Positions 58,621 through 64,000 of a stretch of 64,000 bases of DNA are shown in pieces. The DNA comes from Heterobilharzia americana (Eukaryota; Platyhelminthes; Trematoda; Strigeidida; Schistosomatidae). The notes beneath the pieces are model-generated. The model was given only the letters and a program-made list of their open reading frames with translations. It was not told where the DNA came from and made no database searches. Where the stretch lies: positions 1,054,001-1,118,000 of the forward strand of contig OX104128.1 in NCBI GenBank assembly GCA_944470555.2, given 5' to 3'. The first letter of the stretch is position 1. Each line of letters starts with the position of its first letter. Position numbers and translations under genes: made by a program.

Positions 58621-59142
58621 ATTGATTAGCCATGGCAGAGCAACCAGTTTCATGTTGTCTAGTCTACAGGACTGTGTGGCGCGGCTTCCAATCTTTGGTG
58701 GGATATCACTCCCGTCCAGATGAGTGCCAACAAGTAGAAACCCTAGGTCCACGGCTTCTTGTCGATTGTTTCCAACCAACTAACAACTACAAATATACAC
58801 CGCAATCCACAGCCTCCTAGATTAGTGGCCACACTGTAAATGTGATCGATAGAATTCGGTGTCCACTGAGGATTTTACAACATGAAGTTGATTGCTCTGT
58901 CATCATCAATCAATACAGGTAGAGACATACACTCAAGTTTCTTGACGTTTCAGCTACAAGGAAGTTTCAGTCTCCTTATTTGTGTTCAGAAACAGTTTAT
59001 TATTACACTCAACTTACCTTGGAAACTTTATCATAATATCCCGTATAAACTGACAATTCAACAGCGTATTATATTTATTACTCTTATAACTATCATCATT
59101 ATCATTTAAATGCTTAAATAATTTTAATATTAGTGAACGATA

Positions 59143-59300
59143 GTGGTTAGCAGTGGAATTCAGGATATGCATTTCGTGCAATTCAGCACTCATCAGATGA
59201 TTTCCTCGATTTCTAATGAGTACTTTGCTTTCCACAGAAACTCAAATCTCAAACCATTCACTTCAAACGCCAAAGTATTATCCAATCAGCCACTGAGTTA
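59143..59300 (-). mobile_element. SINE copy with near-intact hammerhead core
   Basis: Minus hammerhead at 59157-59202: CTGATGAG, stem II GTGC/GCAC around a six-base loop, CGAAA, cleavage ATC. Stem I is poorly paired. The tRNA-like part lies to the right (rc of about 59250-59300). Confidence 0.5.
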
Positions 59301-59496
59301 CAAAAGCCACCTCATGTGAAATAAGTATACCATTCGCGTTAGGGTTATAACTTGTAATTTTTAATATATCCTTCCTTATAATTCATATCAATAGGCATGA
59401 GACTAGATTTTTGGAAGTGTATTGCACTAATACATCACATATGTCTCGCATGTTTCTGTTGTTTTGTCCATATTTATAAATATCTACTAACAGTGC

Positions 59497-59760
59497 TTAT
59501 GCATAGACTGAGTAGAACACTTGGGAACGCCATGCATCAGGCCAGTCCCTCAAATGGAACCCAGGTAGGAAATGACCAGTTGGGCATCTGAGTCGAAGGT
59601 GATATAGAAGAGATTGTGTGAGGAAGAAATGAAAGCTTGTGGGCAGTCATGGAGCAAGGTTGAAAAGATTGCAGAGAAGAGAGTGGAATAGAGACGTGTT
59701 AGTGAAGTGCTATGTTCCACTAGGAATCCAAGGGATAAATAATAATGATAATAACAATAA
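59497..59760 (+). pseudogene. RTE-A 3'-end copy
   Basis: Corresponds to the last 250 bp of the reference, ending AATCCAAGGGATAAATAATAATG with an AT-rich tail. Frameshifted. Tail-to-tail with the next copy. Confidence 0.7.
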
Positions 59761-59938
59761 GGATAATAGTATATCTAACCAATTTCTGTTTCTGGTAAGT
59801 GTCTCGACGAGTTTCATTGTGATGAAGAGAATAGTAACTCATTAAGTAAACAGGGAACGGTATCTTGTTTGTTAAGTTACCCTTCAATTTTTCTTTATGA
59901 TTCTGCTAATGACTAGATGTTTGTACTTTGGTGTGAGG

Positions 59939-60476
59939 TTATTAGTTCTAAACGATATGGAACATAGGGCTTCAGTAGCAGGTCTCCAATGCGCTCTGTT
60001 CCCTGAAATCTTTTGAACCTGGCTCCATGACTTCCCAAAAGCTCTCATTTCCTCCTCACACGATCTTCTCCATGTCACCCTCAGCTGGGACGCCCAACTC
60101 GTCGTTTCCCATCTGACTTCCACTCGACTACCTTGCCTGACGCGTGATGTCCCCAGTCGGCCTTCTCAGTGTATGCCACATACAATCCATCTCCACTTCT
60201 TTCTGCATGTTTGCTCAGACAGCGACAAGTTGTTGGTTGGTTCGTTGCCAGTCACAGTTCCTTCTTGCTTGTTCTTATCATTCTGGCCATCTAATCTTCA
60301 GTATCGAGCCAGCGTAGGGGGCAGTTGTTGATGAATATCTGTAGTTTGTTGCAAATCCCTTTCGTAACGCATCAAGTCTCTGAACCATACAGGAGCACTG
60401 ACTTGACATTTGTGTTGAAAATCCGGATATTGTTCCACATGCTGAGTGCAGAAGATCTCCACACTGGTTTCAGGCT
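59939..60476 (-). pseudogene. RTE-A 3'-end copy
   Basis: Matches reference 40556-41069 with a small change just inside the tail (59946-59957). The 5' limit (TTTCAGGC, 60468-60475) is the same as that of the copy at 31252. The frame is broken. Confidence 0.8.
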
Positions 60477-62839
60477 TATAAGCGGGATAATGTACCATAA
60501 TGAATTTCACTTCATATGGGATCATTTCCGAAATATATGTCATGCATAAATGTAAGAGGCATCAATTGAAAGCTCTTGAATCGAGCTACACAATAAAATT
60601 TTCAAATAAGTCAAAATAAATAAAACAGTACGACCGATGACACTTCTTATGTGATCAGATTTAAGTTTACCACCTCGACTGTTGGTTTCAGTTATTTAAG
60701 GGAATGTAAACTCTACAGTTCGGGTCCACATGACAACCAAAACCTTTGTTTTGGAAAAATATAAGCAGTACGGCGTAGAAACTATCTTGGCGATATGGTA
60801 CATCTATAGATTAACTTTATTATAATCATCACGCCAAATCTTACTATTGTTTTATGCCCCTTTCCTTTCTTTTTATGACTTTCTACTAATCTTGATAGTC
60901 TATTCTTATCTATGTATACATCTATGTATTCCTTGTAGCCTTATGCTTCACTGAGCTGCGGAAATCGGAAGACAAAGACCAGCCTGTAACTATAAGAAAT
61001 ACAACTTTACTTGACAGAAAGCACATTAGAAAATAAAGCCACTATATCGGAAGTTGGATACTTACTCTGATTGGTCAGCTGTAGGACAAAATTGTCGAAT
61101 AATGCTTTTCCTGACCACACAGTAATGTAAAGCAAGGTGGAAATCGAAAACTACCTTAGCGGCTGATGGCCTGGAATATTGGTTTCGTTTTATGCCACTT
61201 CCTATCACACTCACTTGCATACCATCTACTTGAAATGTCAAACAGTTATACAAGATCCCATGACGACAGTAACTTGCTGAAACAATATCTTAGTACAAGA
61301 GCATAGGTAGTGGTAGGACCCCTACGGTTGGTCTTTGCCCCGACCAAAGACTTCATGTCACCAACTGTCACCCAGTCCCTTCATAATTATTGAAGGTGAT
61401 AATGACACTAGATGTTGTAAAAATACACAGAAAATATTTTCAATCCTAGTTATGTAGCACGTGAGACTTTCACACTTCAGACTGATACACCCTAATCTAG
61501 AAGTCACTCAGAAAAACACAAAAGTGATTGCAACAAGGAACCGAGTGGAAAAACGTGAAACACAGAAAGACAAGACCATTACACTAAGAAAAGGTATATT
61601 TTTTCAGCTCAATGACTTGTGTATCGCATTCCTTTACCAAGAAGCTATTGAGTGTCATCATTAACAATGTGTGGATATCATCAAATTGTCCTCTACTATC
61701 CAGATTTCTAACCTTTAATGTTAACACTATTCACTCAGTGTTCGAGAGATGGGCTGTCAACTCTTCTCCACTGAATATGTTTCATTATGCTGTTTCTCTG
61801 TCTTCAATCGCTGAATATCCTGTTGGACATTTTCAAAATGTTTTCAACCTACTGTTTTGCAACTTAACAATAAAATTAGAGGAAAACATCATATTAGATG
61901 GTAATGAGGCTTTAAGAACATAAAATTGCATTGAGAGTGTTTTTCCTGTTTACAACTTCTGTATAATAATTATGTTCATCTCTAAAAAGAAGCAAGAAAA
62001 GATGTCAGTTGGATGACGGTAACCCAGGTTTTGTGTCTGTCAATGCTTGTAAGCATATCTTCAAGCTCAACGGAACTGGTGTCTTCTGTGAGATTCAAAT
62101 GTGCATGATCCTGCTGTTCAGTTAGAGAGGTTACTATTATGGTATTTCGGCTATGACTGATCTGTTGTGATGCCCCAGTTTTGTATAAAACATTGTTATT
62201 GATCTGAACATTTAACATATCATTCCCACACCATTTTCTTGACCGTATGACTAGTAGTTTGCCCACATGTAATGTAAATCGCTAATTGGTTAATCTTTAC
62301 TCTTACTATGCAAATGCCTCAAATTGAGGACAGGGTCATTTTTCATATGTATACTTATTCACGTGTTTTGGATTGATTACTATTATATTTTCGGACTAAT
62401 ACACTTTCCCACCATTCAGCTTCGGTCTTCTCTCTATTCGTGTCGGGGTTGCAGTCAGTGTCTCTTGTGTATTAAGTTAGCTGTCAGCTAAGTGCGCGTA
62501 TTATATTCGTTCTGGAGCCTATACATATATCATTAGCGCTTCGAAAACATAACATGATCTCCCATCATTATTATTATTGTCAATGTTGTACTCACTAACT
62601 ACCCATAGTTACAACTGCAGTTATATGCCCTTAGTCTTTCAATAGACGTTCGTATTAGTTGGATGACACTGAAATTTTACAGCTGGACGCTTTGATCACC
62701 GCCGTCTAAGCATTTAAGCTATGCAGGATGACACTAACTCTGTTTTCAAATATGAACAGGCTGACAATAATGTAAGGTTAACAGACTACTGATCAGTACG
62801 CTGTTCGAAAGAAACAAGCTGGTCATTAGGTTATAAGGG
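60477..62839. other. Unassigned sequence
   Basis: No recognised gene. The frame at 61612-61923 (103 codons, no known motif) follows an acceptor-like TTTTTTCAG at 61606, but nothing else supports an exon. Confidence 0.35.
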
Positions 62840-62915
62840 GAAGAATAGACAATTCAGTAGAGAAAATGTCCCTTCTCGACGATATCAGTTTCTAAAGCTG
62901 TACAATCGTATTGAA
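62840..62915. repeat. Single arm related to the 14.6-15.1 kb fold-back repeat
   Basis: AATTCAGTAGAGAAAATG through TCTAAAGCTGTACAATCG is colinear with 14646-14715 (left arm) with moderate divergence. No opposing arm found nearby. Confidence 0.6.
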
Positions 62916-63036
62916 AGTAATCAAAGACAAACAGATGAGTCTTGGTCAACGTTAGATCATCAAAACGGAATGGTCTAGTGTGAAAAAGTGGGTCGATCCT
63001 AGAATTAGAAGGAGATTGCTTAATCATGGTTTGTAA

Positions 63037-63424
63037 AAGGAAAGCCACGATAGCCACTTCTTGTGTGATGGATATATTTTAGTGTTATTGCTTGTATTAC
63101 ACCATCGTTCATTGGACCGAATTGATCAGCCTCCATCGTGGCCTGGTGGTGTAGTGGATAACGCTCTCACGTTTGAAGCGATCGCTCCCGAGTCCGAATC
63201 GCAGTGAGAACAATATCGTCCACTGGGAAGTAGGTACATCGAGCTGACGAGTCCCAAATAGGAAGAAATGCTCAACCTGGATTCCATTGCTAGCCATTGC
63301 CCATCATTACTATACATAGTTAAAAGACAGGCAATATTGAGGCATCCGCATAGGAGGCCATATGCCAACATTGGCTGATCAATTCGGTCCAATCAACGAC
63401 GGTGTAATACAAGTAATAACACTA
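63037..63424 (+). mobile_element. SINE-I unit with 52-bp terminal inverted repeats
   Basis: TIRs 63080-63131 and 63373-63424 differ at 3 of 52 positions. TA is present at each outer edge (TTTTA/GTGTT and AACAC/TATAA), compatible with a TA duplication. Inside are the tRNA-like head (GGTGGTGTAGTGGATAACGC), box B-like GAGTCCGAATCGC and a hammerhead. 63037-63079 is a reversed piece of the SINE-I upstream junction seen at 19940-19990. Confidence 0.8.
63238..63283 (+). ncRNA. SINE-I hammerhead, core mutated
   Basis: CTGACGAG is acceptable, but CGAAA is AGAAA and the cleavage triplet is AAC, which breaks the NUH rule. Probably inactive. Confidence 0.55.
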
Positions 63425-63731
63425 TAAGAACTTGTTCATGTTTTTATTTCGGCTTCATGTTTTTAGATGAAACTTAGGGTGTAGCCATTCTAAAGTACTT
63501 TCTAAAGAGAATCTAACGCATCGTCTAGTTTGTTATTTGAGCGTATGCTTACGATTCTCTTGAAGAGCGAATGAAGAAGGGTTATTTTTCGACTTAATGG
63601 TATTCACTTTTGAAAAGTGAGTATATTTTCCATTTCAAGTTGGCTTCCTATTATTAGTCGATAACAGACTAATCTCAAATTGTTATTCATAGTAGACTGA
63701 CATCAGTTGAAGGAACAAAGGAAACCTGGGA

Positions 63732-63777
63732 GCACTGGAAAGCTGTTTCGTCCCAGTATGGGACTCCTCAGCAGTGC
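63732..63777 (-). ncRNA. Hammerhead ribozyme, SINE-II type, intact core
   Basis: Minus strand: stem I GCACTG pairs perfectly with CAGTGC. CTGAGGAG fits CUGANGA. Stem II GTCCC/GGGAC closes a short ATACT-type loop, followed by GAAAC, and the cleavage triplet is TTC. Stem III is very short, as in minimal hammerheads of retroelements. Predicted self-cleaving, if the short stem III suffices. Confidence 0.7.
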
Positions 63778-63942
63778 ACACCCATGACCCCACCCTCCAG
63801 GGATCCAACCCGCTGTATCGTGAGCTGACAGAAGTTGGAAATATGGACCATTGGATTCTGACCCAGTGGCTCAATGGTAACGTGCTGGCCACGGAACCTT
63901 AAGGGTCGCAGGTTCGATCCCTGTCGGGCGGGGTAGTGGGTG

Positions 63943-63990
63943 CGCAATGCTGAGGGGTTCCATACTGCTGCGAAACACCTGTTCAGTGCT
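63943..63990 (+). ncRNA. Degenerate SINE-II hammerhead
   Basis: CTGAGGGG, TGCGAAACACCTGTT and CAGTGC are recognisable. The CTGANGAG block and stem II are changed. Confidence 0.5.
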
Positions 63991-64000
63991 TCCAGGTTTC

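Larger units (their letters stand above)
63718..64000. mobile_element. SINE-II inverted pair around a tRNA-like head (runs off the window)
   Basis: The left arm (about 63720-63810) holds a minus hammerhead and the reverse of the box B side. The centre holds a good plus tRNA-like head with box A TGGCTCAATGGTAACGTGC (63872-63890) and box B GGTTCGATCCC (63911-63921). A plus hammerhead follows at 63943-63990. The left arm and 63908-64000 are inverted copies. The element continues past the window end. Confidence 0.7.

Noticed and set aside
61461..61923. Two overlapping open frames of 67 and 103 codons
   Set aside because: No recognisable motif, different frames, and only a weak splice-acceptor context; not enough to call a gene.
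63862..63930. Possible functional tRNA gene
   Set aside because: Good A and B boxes, but no cloverleaf with proper acceptor and anticodon stems could be drawn, and it is embedded in SINE-II.
1..64000. Species assignment (for example a particular Schistosoma)
   Set aside because: Repeat types support a schistosome-like fluke, but no host gene or marker allows a species call.

Overview
The window looks like repeat-dense, gene-poor nuclear DNA from a schistosome-type blood fluke (trematode). The evidence is AT-rich DNA, no operons or compact genes, many tRNA-headed SINE-like repeats carrying a type I hammerhead ribozyme (the Sm-alpha type known from schistosomes), RTE- and CR1-like LINEs, Penelope-like elements with GIY-YIG endonuclease, and Ty3/gypsy pol remnants. 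I do not name a species. Family labels used here (RTE-A, RTE-B, SINE-I, SINE-II, SINE-III, U1) are my own working names.

Layout. 0-9.5 kb: SINE fragments, an RTE-B remnant (4.67-5.85 kb, minus) and a decayed CR1/jockey-like LINE (8.34-9.56 kb, minus). 9.5-17.3 kb: three RTE-A copies, SINEs, a 460-bp fold-back repeat (14.6-15.1 kb) and an RTE-B 3' end. 17.9-27 kb: two copies of an unclassified repeat (U1), each holding different SINEs; a (TA)n tract; a gypsy pol fragment (21.36-22.35 kb). 27.9-39.4 kb: a CR1-like C-terminus, RTE-A and RTE-B copies, a near full-length but broken RTE-A (35.6-39.0 kb) and possible exon remnants. 39.8-43.9 kb: a Penelope-like element interrupted by a full-length RTE-A with a 978-codon open frame and a 14-bp target-site duplication. 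43.9-51.2 kb: mostly unrecognised sequence, one RTE-A insertion with a 12-bp duplication and a gypsy integrase remnant. 51.2-56.2 kb: two more Penelope-like elements, both inverted head-to-head structures, flanking another RTE-A. 56.2-64 kb: SINEs, two RTE-A tails, and two of the best preserved hammerhead-bearing units at the right edge.

No complete host gene could be supported. The only long intact coding frame is the RTE-A endonuclease/reverse transcriptase at 40767-43703. The RTE-A machinery plausibly mobilised the many truncated RTE-A copies (short duplications and TAA-type tails). The hammerhead SINEs are non-autonomous and could only move with enzymes supplied by LINEs or Penelope-like elements. 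The most striking pattern is architectural: Penelope-like elements, hammerhead SINEs and possibly the tRNA SINE-III repeatedly occur as head-to-head inverted pairs or inverted-repeat-bounded units.

All calls come from reading the sequence by eye. Boundaries of degraded repeats are approximate, usually within 10-40 bp.
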